Below are positions 43,828-54,119 of a DNA stretch of 64,000 nt, piece by piece. The DNA comes from DATGKG01 sp963783145 (GTDB lineage Bacteria; Desulfobacterota; Binatia; Binatales; Binataceae). A model generated the notes under the pieces. That model did no database searches. It was not told where the DNA came from and saw nothing but the letters and a program-made list of their open reading frames with translations. Numbering within the stretch: the stretch's first letter is position 1; each line of letters starts with the position of its first letter. The position numbers and the translations under genes are program-made. The stretch covers positions 310,001-374,000 of the forward strand of contig CAWAMM010000009.1 in the NCBI GenBank assembly GCA_963783145.1, given 5' to 3'.

Positions 43828-45552
43828 CTAGTAAAGGATGTGTCGCACCATTGAGAGGTGCTCAACGATCGGGCCCAGCGCATCGGCGGGGAAGAAGGTC
43901 AGTGCCGCGACGATGATGATCACGCCAACCAGCAGGATGACGAAGATCGGCCCGTCGGTAGGAAAGGTCCCCGCGCTCGACGGCACCGTCTTCTTGGCTG
44001 CCAGTGAGCCGGCCAGCGCCAGGATTGGAATTTTCATCATGAAGCGGCCAAACAGCATCACGAACCCCAGGATGAAATTATAGAAGGGGGCGTTGGCGTT
44101 CAGTCCGCCGAAAGCTGACCCATTGTTGGCGCTCGCTTCGGTGAAGGCGTAAAGCACCTGCGAAAAACCATGCGGACCGGGGTTCGAAATTCCTGCGAGC
44201 CCGGCCTTGGTGACCATCGCTACACCGGCGGGCAACAGAATCACGGTCGGGAAGATCAAGATGAACAGCATCGCGAGCTTCATCTCGCGCGCCTCGATTT
44301 TCTTGCCGAGGTATTCGGGCGTGCGGCCCACCATCAGTCCTGCGATAAAGACCGACAGCACCGCCATCACCAGCATTCCGTACAGTCCCGATCCGACCCC
44401 ACCGAAAATGATTTCGCCGATCTGCATGTTGACCAGCGGGACCAGGCCGCCCAGCGGAGTGAAGCTGTCGTGCATCGCGTTGACCGCGCCGCATGAGGTA
44501 TCGGTGGTGATGGTCGCCCATAGCGCCGAGTTCACGATGCCGTAGCGGACTTCCTTGCCCTCCATGTTGCCGCCGGATTGAGTGGCAGAATGGTGCTGAT
44601 TAAGTCCCATCGCGGTGAACTGAGTATTGCCCTTCTGTTCAGCCCAGATCGCGGGAGTAACTCCCATAAAGAAGAGCAGTCCCATGGTGGCGAAGAGTGC
44701 CCAGCCCTGGCGCCGATCGCCGACCATCTTGCCGAAGGTGTGAGTAAGAGCTCCACCGATCGCGAAGATCGCGATCATTTCGAGCAGATTGGTGAGCGGG
44801 GTGGGATTCTCATACGGATGCGCAGAGTTAGCATTGAAGAAGCCGCCGCCATTGGTGCCCAGCTCCTTGATGATCTCCTGCGAGGCGACTGGTCCTTGCC
44901 CGATGACCTGTTTGGCGCCTTCCAGCGTCTGCACGTTAGTGTAGGCGCTCAGGTTTTGCGGCACGCCCTGCCATACCAGCACCAGCGCGAACACGATGCT
45001 GATGGGCAGCAAAACCCATAGCGTCGCGCGGGTCATATCGAACCAGAAGTTACCGATAGTCTTGGCAGACTTGCGGATGAAGCCACGAATCACCGCGATA
45101 GCTATCGCGATACCGGAGGCCGCGGAGACGAAGTTATGGAAGGCTAGCCCCGCCATCTGAGTGAAGTAACTCATGGTGGATTCGCCGCCATAGGCCTGCC
45201 AGTTGGTATTGGTGGTGAAGCTGGCCGCGGTGTTGAAAGCGAGATCCGGCGCGACGGCCCCCATCGCCTGAGGATTGAAGGGCAGGAGCTGCTGCAGACG
45301 CTCGATTGCGTAGAGGAGGAGCATCCCCACCATGCTGAACAGCAGCATCGAGATGGCATACTCCCACCAAGTCATCTCGGTCGCGGGATGGATCCCGCAG
45401 ACCCGGTAGATCAGTTTCTCTACCGGCTTAAGGACCGGATCGAGAAAAGTTTTTTCATCACTGAACACGCGCGCCATATACAAGCCCAATGGCACGCTGA
45501 TGAGCGTGACGATGATGAAGAACAGTCCGACCTGGACAATTGCATTCGTCAT
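43828..45552 (-). CDS. kdpA: K+-transporting ATPase subunit A (K+ channel-like)
   Basis: 574 residues with about ten membrane helices. It contains the degenerate K+-filter repeats seen in KdpA (NTNWQAYGGE, LGTNGGGFFNANSAHPYENP, DTSCGAVNAMHDSFTPLGG, SANNGSAFGG), each with the central Gly residues of the selectivity filter. It takes up K+ for the pump. It begins 25 bp after kdpF. Confidence 0.99.
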   Translation of the reverse strand: MTNAIVQVGLFFIIVTLISVPLGLYMARVFSDEKTFLDPVLKPVEKLIYRVCGIHPATEMTWWEYAISMLLFSMVGMLLLYAIERLQQLLPFNPQAMGAVAPDLAFNTAASFTTNTNWQAYGGESTMSYFTQMAGLAFHNFVSAASGIAIAIAVIRGFIRKSAKTIGNFWFDMTRATLWVLLPISIVFALVLVWQGVPQNLSAYTNVQTLEGAKQVIGQGPVASQEIIKELGTNGGGFFNANSAHPYENPTPLTNLLEMIAIFAIGGALTHTFGKMVGDRRQGWALFATMGLLFFMGVTPAIWAEQKGNTQFTAMGLNQHHSATQSGGNMEGKEVRYGIVNSALWATITTDTSCGAVNAMHDSFTPLGGLVPLVNMQIGEIIFGGVGSGLYGMLVMAVLSVFIAGLMVGRTPEYLGKKIEAREMKLAMLFILIFPTVILLPAGVAMVTKAGLAGISNPGPHGFSQVLYAFTEASANNGSAFGGLNANAPFYNFILGFVMLFGRFMMKIPILALAGSLAAKKTVPSSAGTFPTDGPIFVILLVGVIIIVAALTFFPADALGPIVEHLSMVRHILY

Positions 45553-45577
45553 TGAAAATGTTCCTTGTTGCGCAGCC

Positions 45578-45670
45578 CTAGAATTTCTCCGGCCGCAGTA
45601 GTGCGTAGACCAGGTAGGCAGTCAGACCGGTCGCCATCACGACGCCCATTATCAGTTCCCAGGTGCTCAT
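45578..45670 (-). CDS. kdpF: KdpF, small stabilising subunit
   Basis: A 30-residue protein, MSTWELIMGVVMATGLTAYL then VYALLRPEKF. One membrane helix and the YALLRPEKF ending are typical of KdpF, which stabilises the KdpABC complex. Start ATG at 45670 overlaps the stop of the preceding small gene (ATGA). The open frame extends upstream but this start matches the family. Confidence 0.93.
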   Translation of the reverse strand: MSTWELIMGVVMATGLTAYLVYALLRPEKF

Positions 45671-45750
45671 AGTTTTTCGCATCCCTCGACATAGGCCAGC
45701 GCCACCAGGAAGAAGATGACGGTGCCCGCTATACAGATGATGTCCAACAT
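45667..45750 (-). CDS. 27-residue membrane peptide before kdpF
   Basis: Reads MLDIICIAGTVIFFLVALAY then VEGCEKL. One membrane helix followed by the short charged tail. The start follows GAGAGGGAAC (ribosome binding site GAGGG, 5 bp gap) and the stop overlaps kdpF by 4 bp, so it is translationally coupled. Very small proteins ending in a Gly-Cys-Glu/Asp-Arg/Lys-Leu tail precede kdpF in other bacteria too, as far as I recall, but are rarely annotated. Probable accessory subunit. Confidence 0.75.
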   Translation of the reverse strand: MLDIICIAGTVIFFLVALAYVEGCEKL

Positions 45751-45758
45751 GTTCCCTC

Positions 45759-46100
45759 TCAGATCGCGCGCGCATTGCGCACGGTTTTCGCTGCTCGATT
45801 CTCACGTCGCATCGCGATCACATTGCCGGGGTAGACCGGCTCGGCGGCCGCGCTGGTGGTGTCATAGCCGGGGCACGGGCCTTCGGCGAAGCTGGCGAGG
45901 CGGCGCCGGGTCTCCTCGGAGCTGACGTGCTCATCGCCGGCCACCCGCAGTGAGCCGCTGTGATCGTCATTCACCATGAAAGCCCATTTGCAGCGCAAGC
46001 ATCGATACATATAGCGCTGGGGTTTGAACCATCCCGGCCGCCGGCCCATAACCCAGATGGCATAGTTATGACGGAGGATATGATTGGGATTGACCTTCAT
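45759..46100 (-). CDS. First gene of the kdp operon, unknown protein with CxxC
   Basis: 113 residues from ATG at 46100, chosen because AGGGAG lies 9 bases upstream and because the longer frame would run across the promoter. It contains MGRRPGWFKPQRYMYRCLRC with one CxxC and a later Cys (EGPCPGYD), perhaps a small metal site. No membrane segment. It lies 8 bp before the small membrane peptide and kdpF and directly after the sigma-54 promoter, so it is transcribed with kdp. I do not know the family. Confidence 0.7.
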   Translation of the reverse strand: MKVNPNHILRHNYAIWVMGRRPGWFKPQRYMYRCLRCKWAFMVNDDHSGSLRVAGDEHVSSEETRRRLASFAEGPCPGYDTTSAAAEPVYPGNVIAMRRENRAAKTVRNARAI

Positions 46101-46139
46101 TTGATGCTCTCCCTGCAACCGATTCTCATCGGTGAGAGA

Positions 46140-46154
46140 GCATCCGGTGTGCCA
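46140..46154 (-). promoter_or_regulatory. Sigma-54 (-24/-12) promoter of the kdp operon
   Basis: On the minus strand TGGCACACCGGATGC followed by T has the exact GG-N10-GC spacing and closely fits TGGCACG-N4-TTGCA. Predicted transcription start about 46128, 28 nt before the ATG at 46100, leaving room for the ribosome binding site. The sequence GATGGCAC...GCTCT is strikingly like that at 56656-56671. Confidence 0.75.
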
Positions 46155-46167
46155 TCGGAAAGGTGTG

Positions 46168-46196
46168 ATTTCACGTGGATTTTCATTGTGAAATCG
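46168..46196. promoter_or_regulatory. Inverted repeat upstream of the kdp promoter
   Basis: GATTTCAC (46168-46175) and GTGAAATC (46189-46196), perfect 8-bp arms with a 13-bp spacer, centred about 54 bp upstream of the predicted start. A likely binding site for a dimeric regulator. Confidence 0.5.
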
Positions 46197-46229
46197 GCGT
46201 GAGGTTTCATAATGCATGCCGTGCGGCCC

Positions 46230-46261
46230 TGCATTTTGCATAGAACCAGCCGTGCATTTTG
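46230..46261. promoter_or_regulatory. Repeated TGCATTTTG, candidate enhancer sites
   Basis: TGCATTTTG at 46230-46238 and 46253-46261, 23 bp apart; the first is part of the palindrome TGCATTTTGCA. They lie about 100-133 bp upstream of the predicted kdp start, the usual distance for sigma-54 activator sites. Confidence 0.5.
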
Positions 46262-46305
46262 GCTGATGGGAGGTAAGATAAAGGTCGAGACAGGAGAGCG
46301 AACGG

Positions 46306-47412
46306 CTAACTGGATGAGTGCCAGGACAGGTGCTTCAGGCCGAGCTTCTTCACCCGCGCGGTCAGCGTGGTAGGACGGATTCCGAGCAAATCTGCGGCGC
46401 CACCGGCACCATAAATTCGGCCATGGCAATGGCGCAGGGCGGCGAGGAGGTTATCGCGATGGCGGCGATTCATCTCCTCGATGGGGATGATCTCGACCTT
46501 GGCATTTGAGGGCAGATGCTCATCGGTCGGGGTCGGCTGGTCATCGCGGCTCGGGAGGTCGAATTCGAGCGCCCCGAAGTGCTCCTTGATCACGGCCCGT
46601 TCGACCACGTTGCGGAGTTCGCGGATATTCCCGGGCCATGCGTAGTCCGCCAGCTGATGCAACTGGCCGTCGGTCAGGGTCGGGCAATGCCGATGGAAGC
46701 GGCCGCACGCTTCCTCGAGGAAGGCGATGGCGAGGATCGCGATGTCGGCCCGGCGTTCGCGCAAGGGGGGCACCTCGATCGGGAATACGTTGAGCCGATA
46801 AAACAAATCCTGGCGAAAACGCCCCGCCTGAATCGCCCCTTGCAGGTCACGATTGCTGGCGGCGATGACCCGGACGTCGACGTGCTGGGGCGTATCGTCG
46901 CCCACCGCTTCCAACTCGGCCTCCTCCAGTACGCGCAGCAACTTGGGTTGCATGTCGAGGGGTAGTTCTCCCACTTCGTCGAGGAACAGCGTGCCGCCAT
47001 CGGCGGAGCGAAACCGCCCGGTGCGATCGTGCATCGCCCCGGTGAAAGCGCCGCGCACATGGCCAAAAAACTCGCTTTCAAACAGATCATGCGGAACTGC
47101 GGTGCAATTGACCGTGACCATCGGGCGGTCATGGCGCGGACTGCCGTGATGAATGCCGCGCGCGACGAGTTCCTTGCCGACCCCGGTTTCGCCGTGAATC
47201 AGCACCGTCGCATCGGTCGGCGCGACCACCTCGATCTGCTCGAGAATGTGCCGCAAACCCGGACTATCGCCCAGGATTTTGTGGCATCTGGAAATCCCGC
47301 TATCAGGTTGCGGATGAGGCGGTGTGGAGTGAGTAAAGCTGTGGCGGCGTGCTGGGGCAGGCTCAGAGGCGTCAATAGGATGTACAGAGCGCTGAGAATT
47401 CGTCGTTAGCAT
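46306..47412 (-). CDS. Sigma-54 activator without a sensory domain
   Basis: 368 residues. The first 45 are a low-complexity tail (PAPARRHSF, STPPHPQP). Then a AAA+ domain with Walker A GETGVGKE, the contact loop GAFTGA (121-126), FLDEVGELP and the arginine finger region RLNVFPIEVPPLRERRAD; the C-terminus is a Fis-type helix-turn-helix (YGAGGAADLLGIRPTTLTAR). It lacks a receiver or GAF domain, so it may be constitutively active or controlled by partners. It is immediately upstream of the kdp promoter in the same direction and could act on it. Confidence 0.92.
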   Translation of the reverse strand: MLTTNSQRSVHPIDASEPAPARRHSFTHSTPPHPQPDSGISRCHKILGDSPGLRHILEQIEVVAPTDATVLIHGETGVGKELVARGIHHGSPRHDRPMVTVNCTAVPHDLFESEFFGHVRGAFTGAMHDRTGRFRSADGGTLFLDEVGELPLDMQPKLLRVLEEAELEAVGDDTPQHVDVRVIAASNRDLQGAIQAGRFRQDLFYRLNVFPIEVPPLRERRADIAILAIAFLEEACGRFHRHCPTLTDGQLHQLADYAWPGNIRELRNVVERAVIKEHFGALEFDLPSRDDQPTPTDEHLPSNAKVEIIPIEEMNRRHRDNLLAALRHCHGRIYGAGGAADLLGIRPTTLTARVKKLGLKHLSWHSSS

Positions 47413-47814
47413 TCCTTAATCTACCGAGCGTTGGTTTGCGCCAGATTGCGCTCGCGTTAACAGTCTGTCTATAGGGAATCTTGTCATGGAGCATTTTTCA
47501 TCACTAGGGAGAAATTTGAGCGTTTTTGAATGTGCGGGTTTCCAAAAGTGATATCAGGGTGCTACGGCGAGTCGACTCAACGTGGAAAGCTACCGACACG
47601 ATGACGGTTATAGGGTTGTGCCTTCTGACTGGCTGTGTCGCGAATCGATACACGAAGATTGTTCAGCGTTCCCCGTCCTTGTAGAGTTGAACACAATGTT
47701 AACGAGATCCGGCCGTAGCGGCGGGCAATCGAGGCCTTTTCGGGCGCTCGGTGATGCCGCCGCTTCCCGGCGGATCAACTGACTAGCTCAAGCCGTGGAG
47801 CGTGATCGGCGTTT
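47413..47814. other. Divergent intergenic region
   Basis: About 400 bases, AT-richer than average, between the sensor-less sigma-54 activator (minus) and the HTH-PAS gene (plus). Promoters for both are expected. I see no near-consensus -24/-12 site and no clear -35/-10 pair. Confidence 0.35.
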
Positions 47815-48631
47815 ATGCAGAAGCGCGAGAAGCCAGTCCTTACCGTTAAAGACGTCGCGGCCTACCTGCAAGTTAACCAGACGACCATCTATCGGTTGCT
47901 GCGCCGGGCCGAAATACCGGCCTTCAAGCTGGGCGGCGATTGGCGCTTCAATCTCGAAAGTATCGATGCGTGGCGACAGGACGCCGAGGCGCGCTCGCCC
48001 GGGCGCCGCAGAGGCAAGCAATCGTCGGGCGAGGCTTCGTTGGAATCGTTGGGTCGCCTCGGGCAAACGATTATCCAAATGCTTGGTCCGATCGCCGAAA
48101 TGCATGCGATGCTTCCGATCATCAAGCGCATCGCGGAAGCGATTGAGGACCGGCGCGATGCCTCGGAGGAGATCGCACGTCTCTACGAGGGGCAAGCGCT
48201 CGCGTTGCGCTCTCATTGGGACCAGCTTTTCGAGCTCGCGCCGATCGCATTCGCGATAATCGATCGCGATTGCCGGGCGGTGAGTTTTAACGAGGCGTAC
48301 TGCAGCCTGGTCAAGATGTCACCTAAACAATTGCGCGCGGCGGTACTCACCGACCTGGTGTGCGAGGACGATCGAGATCGCGCGGTGACGCACCGTCGGC
48401 AATTGTTAACCGGCGAAGCCCGGTCAAACACGTTTGTCGGAATCTTCACCTCAAAAGACGTCGCGACGATGGTTCGGTCCCGCGCCTGGGGCGTGCGCGA
48501 GAATCCTGCGGCGGTGGCTGAATATGCGGCCAGCCTTCTCGAACGGGTCGCCACCAAGGATGAGGCTTCTGAGATGTTCTCGCGCTGCGCCGAGGATCTT
48601 TCCCAACGCCGCGACAAACTCCTCGCCCCGG

Positions 48632-48639
<8 letters not shown>
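47815..48639 (+). CDS. Excisionase/MerR-like HTH protein with PAS domain
   Basis: 274 residues. The N-terminus (VLTVKDVAAYLQVNQTTIYR, then RAEIPAFKLGGDWRF) is the helix-turn-helix of the excisionase/MerR HTH_17 type. A basic linker and helical segment (55-135) follow, and then a PAS-like domain (about 140-225: LFELAPIAFAIIDRDCRAVS, NEAYCSLVKMSPKQL). A DNA-binding sensor is inferred. It converges with, and overlaps by 8 bp, the GAF/sigma-54 activator gene. No phage integrase is nearby, so a role as excisionase is unlikely. Confidence 0.8.
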
Positions 48640-50221
<1,582 letters not shown>

Positions 50222-50732
50222 ATGGGCACCGCGTGAGGGCTTAGGAGAACGCAGTGTTATGCGGCCTCAGAAGTACGGAGAGTGCCCGCTGGGCTTCTCC
50301 TCACAACCAGTGCGTGGAGATTTCGCTCAGGAGTTCCGCTCGAGATGATTTTCCGGTCGCAGTGGTATTCGAGCGAAGCCCGTTCAAACACTTATTGAAC
50401 AATCAGTCAATTCCATCAGGTAGCTCTGAGTTGATTCTGCGTTCACCGCCGTTACTTTTCGAAACTAGCACGAGGCCGCGGCGTTGAACAACGACAATTT
50501 TTCGACCGCGACCGTCAAATAACTCGCGGTCCCTGCGTTGGATTGGCAATACTTTGCCATCCCGACCACACCATTTTGGAGTTTCAACCAAACCTGGTTG
50601 CGCGTTTTTCGGTGCCGTCTATTTGAAGACGGCGGTTTCGCTGGCGAATTTGCCGAATCGGTTTTGGTACCAATGATGCTTATACGGATCCGCTGGTACC
50701 AAGCAAAAAATTCTGGGGAGGTTTCGCGGTAC
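50222..50732. other. Regulatory intergenic region
   Basis: About 510 bases between divergent genes. It contains the palindromes CAACC-N6-GGTTG (50585-50600) and TTGGTACCAA (50664-50673) with a second TGGTACCAA (50694-50702), a hairpin GCCGTC...GACGGC near 50613-50632, and a sigma-54-like site. No gene is supported before 50733. Confidence 0.5.
50665..50680 (+). promoter_or_regulatory. Possible sigma-54 promoter
   Basis: TGGTACCAATGATGCT has GG-N10-GC spacing; three of the conserved positions differ from TGGCACG-N4-TTGCA. The predicted start would be about 50691, 42 nt before the ATG at 50733. It lies beside a divergent sigma-54 activator gene. Confidence 0.4.
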
Positions 50733-51077
50733 ATGGGTCATAGTGCTCAGTTGCCAAGGTTTTCGAACGGGGATTCCAAAGACGCTCAACCGGCGCGGCT
50801 CCATCCCGCGGACCTCACGCCGAAACTCGAACGCCGTTGGTTCGAGTTCGACCGCAGCGCGGTGCTGCGGCAGATCGATTTGGTGCGCCACAGCATCGAT
50901 CAGAACGCCGGCGACCTGGAGATGGTCGCGGAGGAGCGAGTGTTCGACAAGCAGCTCTCCGACGAACTCTCACGCGCCTCGCGCTCGTTGCACAACATGG
51001 AGCGCGAGCTGGGGACCTTGCGCGGGCAAGTAGCGCGCGCCAGCGGCTATCCGAGCGACGCCAAAAAATCGGCTTAA
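50733..51077 (+). CDS. Hypothetical coiled-coil-like protein
   Basis: 114 residues from the ATG at 50733 (GGGGAGG about 11 bases upstream); an open frame exists upstream but crosses the palindromes. The sequence is mostly helical and charged (LRQIDLVRHSIDQNAGDLEM, FDKQLSDELSRASRSLHNME), suggesting a coiled coil. No signal, membrane segment or known motif. Next to a GAF sigma-54 activator, which may control it. Confidence 0.6.
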   Translation: MGHSAQLPRFSNGDSKDAQPARLHPADLTPKLERRWFEFDRSAVLRQIDLVRHSIDQNAGDLEMVAEERVFDKQLSDELSRASRSLHNMERELGTLRGQVARASGYPSDAKKSA

Positions 51078-51085
51078 GCAATCAT

Positions 51086-51160
51086 CGGCTTGCGCGGGAA
51101 AACGGCTTGCGCGGAAAACGGCTTGCGCGGAAAACGGCTTGCGCGGAAAACGGCTTGGGA
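51086..51160. repeat. 16-bp tandem repeat
   Basis: CGGCTTGCGCGGAAAA repeated: 51086-51102 (one extra G), 51103-51118, 51119-51134, 51135-51150, then a partial copy. It lies just after the coding region at 50733. Too short a unit and without spacers for a CRISPR. Confidence 0.95.
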
Positions 51161-51262
51161 GAGAAGCTGCGGCACTCTCGCGAGGGGGTTGGCGATTTGC
51201 GCCGAATCTAGCGATTCGGGGCGGTCGCCGGCCCGGGGGGCGCGAAATCTTTTCCGAGCCGC

Positions 51263-51508
51263 TTAGAGCGAATGCAACGAAGGGCGCGACCCTTGCGGGT
51301 CGTGACACGCGATTGCGACCGCCTTGATGCGCTGCCAGGTGTCGAAATCGCGCCGGCGCGCCTTCTCGCGGCAGTCCTGACATACCGCCACTCGGATCGA
51401 GTGTGGGTTTGCACCTGTCATCAGCATCGCGGAGACGCTGGTCACGGCCGAATTCTTACCGCAACAGTCACACATAACCACGCCAATGAGCGAAACACGT
51501 GCCATCAA
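51263..51508 (-). CDS. Small zinc-finger-like protein
   Basis: 81 residues with MCDCCGKN near the start and VCQDCREKARRRDF about 32 residues later: two CxxC pairs of a zinc ribbon. The C-terminus is basic and helical. It could begin at either of the first two Met codons. Similar short ribbons often bind RNA or proteins. No operon partner. Confidence 0.6.
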   Translation of the reverse strand: MMARVSLIGVVMCDCCGKNSAVTSVSAMLMTGANPHSIRVAVCQDCREKARRRDFDTWQRIKAVAIACHDPQGSRPSLHSL

Positions 51509-51659
51509 ATTGATGCAACTTCATGACGCTAAAGAGTGCAGCTCTATCGATGGTCGCCATCCAGCTGATTCGCTTCGGGACAGTGTGACGAAATGGCTGG
51601 AGGGCTGCGCATAAAGCGCGCGCGCCAATCGGGATCCTCGATCGGAGTGCCGGCCGTGA

Positions 51660-53393
51660 ATGGTCGCCGCGGCGGTTGCGATCCTGGTTTCGTTCGCCGC
51701 CGCCCAGAGCGGGGGTGGCGATGTGGTCGCCGATCTGGTTCTGGGGCAGACCAACTTTACTTCCAACGCGCCCAACGCTGGAGCTTCGAACCTCGCCGAG
51801 CCGTTCGCCGTCGCGATCGATCGGCACGCGACGCCGAATCACATCTACATTGCCGACTCCGCTAACAATCGGGTGCTGGGATGGAGCGATCTCGGCGCGC
51901 TGGTGAACGGCGCGGCCGCCGATCTGGTCATCGGCCAGAGCAACTTCATTGCCAATTTGTCCGGAAACGGTCCGGACGGGTTGCCTTCGCCCAGTGGACT
52001 GGCTGTCGATTCGGCCGGCAATCTCTACGTCGTCAATGAGGCCGGGGTCTATGTCTACCTGACGCCATATGCTCGCGGATGCTCAGTCGCCAACCCCTGC
52101 GTGGGCCAGCCCGCGAGCATGGTAATCGGAACCGGACCTACGGGAGACAACTTCGCGCGCATCACCTGTGCCGGGCCTCCGGCGGGCGGACCGATCGATG
52201 CGGCCTATGTGTGCGCGCCGTCCGGGGTGGCGCTCGACTCCAGCGACAACCTCTATATTGCCGATAGCTTCGACAATCGCGTGCTCGAATACGACCAGCC
52301 GCTTGGCTCCTCGACGGGATGCGCAACGCCGGGCGAGCCCGGATGCGCAGGCGACGCTGTCGCGGATCGTGTTTTTGGACAGGGCCCCGAAGGAAACCAA
52401 TTCAGCTACAGCAACTGTGCGAATGGCGTGGGACCCAATCCGATGCCTTCGGCGATGGGCATGTGCCGTCCCGGAGCCGTCGCGCTCGACTCCAATGACA
52501 ACCTGTATGTGGCAGATACTGCGAACAATCGGGTGTTGGAATTCGATCAACCGATCGCGCACTCGAACTTTGTCGCCAATCGAGTACTCGGGCAGGGCGC
52601 GATCAATAATTTCTCGACCATCGCGTGTGACGATGGCGGCAGCGCGCCGCTACCGAGTGCGATCGGCATGTGCCAGCCGACCGGTTTAGCCTTCGACTCG
52701 CACGATGAACTGTTTGTCGCCGATCGAGACGACAATCGCGTGCTGGAGTTTGCCACGCCGCTGGTCTCATCCGCCGCGAATCGGGTGTTTGGCCAGGGCG
52801 CGGCCGGCGACGATTTTATCGACAACGATTGCGCCGATGGAGAGCCCGGCGATCCGCTGGAGAGCGCGAGCGGAATGTGCGGTCCTACCGGTGTCGCGCT
52901 TGACTCCGCGGATAATCTCTATGTGGCCGACTACTACAACAATCGCGTGCTGGAGTTTCTGCAGCCCTTCGGCACGAGTTCGATAAGTGCCACTCCCAGG
53001 TCGACTCCCGGATCTGCGACGCCGGTGGCGACCGCGACTGCGACCTCGACCCCAACCGCAACGCCGACCGCGACCGCGAGTGGCCTGATCAGCGTAAGTC
53101 CATCCTCAGTGGAATTCCCGAAGACGAAAGTCGGCCACACCGCGAAGCACTCGATCGTGATCCGCAACACGGCCGCGACCCCATTGTCAGGCACGGTTGA
53201 AAGCGCGATCGGTCTCGCGTTCAGCATTTCCTCGGGAGCGGGATCCTTCACCCTCGCGAAGGGAAAGACTCGAACAGTCACGCTTACCTTTGCGCCGGCC
53301 AGCGTGACGAGTTTCAGCGCCAGCCTCACCATTGATAGTAGCGACCTCGGCAAAACGCCGCTCGTAGTTCCTCTATCGGGCTCAGGAAAGTAA
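51660..53393 (+). CDS. Secreted NHL-repeat beta-propeller with C-terminal ASH-like domain
   Basis: 577 residues. A short signal-like segment (VAAAVAILVSFAAA) precedes an NHL-type propeller in which LDSSDNLYIADSFDNRVLEY and its variants recur (LDSNDNLYVADTANNRVLEF, FDSHDELFVADRDDNRVLEF, LDSADNLYVADYYNNRVLEF) with RVLGQG or RVFGQG between blades. A Thr/Pro/Ala linker (about 470) leads to a 100-residue Ig-like domain of the ASPM/SPD-2/Hydin (choice-of-anchor D) type. The Thr-rich linker style is shared with the lipoprotein at 13491. An extracellular binding protein is likely; ligand unknown. Confidence 0.8.
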   Translation: MVAAAVAILVSFAAAQSGGGDVVADLVLGQTNFTSNAPNAGASNLAEPFAVAIDRHATPNHIYIADSANNRVLGWSDLGALVNGAAADLVIGQSNFIANLSGNGPDGLPSPSGLAVDSAGNLYVVNEAGVYVYLTPYARGCSVANPCVGQPASMVIGTGPTGDNFARITCAGPPAGGPIDAAYVCAPSGVALDSSDNLYIADSFDNRVLEYDQPLGSSTGCATPGEPGCAGDAVADRVFGQGPEGNQFSYSNCANGVGPNPMPSAMGMCRPGAVALDSNDNLYVADTANNRVLEFDQPIAHSNFVANRVLGQGAINNFSTIACDDGGSAPLPSAIGMCQPTGLAFDSHDELFVADRDDNRVLEFATPLVSSAANRVFGQGAAGDDFIDNDCADGEPGDPLESASGMCGPTGVALDSADNLYVADYYNNRVLEFLQPFGTSSISATPRSTPGSATPVATATATSTPTATPTATASGLISVSPSSVEFPKTKVGHTAKHSIVIRNTAATPLSGTVESAIGLAFSISSGAGSFTLAKGKTRTVTLTFAPASVTSFSASLTIDSSDLGKTPLVVPLSGSGK

Positions 53394-53501
53394 GCTTCCG
53401 CGCATCGCTCGCCTCCGTTCGCCGACTGGCGAAGGCATGCTCGCAAAATTAGACTTGTAGTGCGGTTGACGATTTCTGTCCCCAGCCGCGGGTGAGCCTC
53501 A

Positions 53502-54119
53502 ATGCCTCTTAACGAATATCGCAAGAAACGTGATTTCAAAGTCACCCCGGAGCCTTCCGGCGCTGGCTCGGCGCGCAAATCCAAAACCAGACCACTTCGA
53601 TATGTCGTGCAGAAGCATCGCGCGACAGCGCTCCACTACGACTTCCGCCTCGAGTGGAATGGCGTGATGTTGTCGTGGGCGGTTCCCAAGGGCCCGTCGC
53701 TCGATCCCTCGACAAAGCGGCTCGCGGTGCAGGTCGAGGATCATCCGATCGACTATTCCGATTTCGAAGGGGTTATCCCCGGCGGCGAGTATGGCGGCGG
53801 TACCGTCATGATTTGGGACACCGGCAGTTGGGTCCCCGAGGTTCCCGACGTCGATGCGGCGCTTACGAAGGGCGAGCTTAAATTCAGCCTCAAGGGCAAG
53901 AAGCTCAAGGGTTCATGGGTGCTGGTGCGCACGCGCGGTTACGGCAAGAACCCGAGCAAGCCTTCATGGCTACTCATCAAGCATAAGGATGAGTACGCAA
54001 CTAAAGACGATATCACCGAGGCGCAGCCTCGATCGGCGATCAGCAAGCACAAGCTCGCCGACATCGCCCGCGACGGCGGCGGCGACGCGAAAGTGGCGGC
54101 GACCGGCGACCCCAAGTGA
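53502..54119 (+). CDS. DNA ligase D 3'-phosphoesterase domain protein
   Basis: 205 residues forming the LigD PE domain alone: YVVQKHRATALHYDFRLEWN with both metal/catalytic histidines, GPSLDPSTKRLAVQVEDHP, and GVIPGGEYGGGTVMIWDTGS. In LigD this domain trims 3'-phosphates and ribonucleotides at broken ends. It overlaps the ligase gene by 4 bp (GTGA). Together the two genes are a split LigD, lacking the polymerase domain. Confidence 0.93.
   Translation: MPLNEYRKKRDFKVTPEPSGAGSARKSKTRPLRYVVQKHRATALHYDFRLEWNGVMLSWAVPKGPSLDPSTKRLAVQVEDHPIDYSDFEGVIPGGEYGGGTVMIWDTGSWVPEVPDVDAALTKGELKFSLKGKKLKGSWVLVRTRGYGKNPSKPSWLLIKHKDEYATKDDITEAQPRSAISKHKLADIARDGGGDAKVAATGDPK

Noticed and set aside
46238..46251. 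A second GG-N10-GC match upstream of kdp
   Set aside because: Poor match outside the GG and GC, and it coincides with the TGCATTTTG repeats, which fit better as activator sites.
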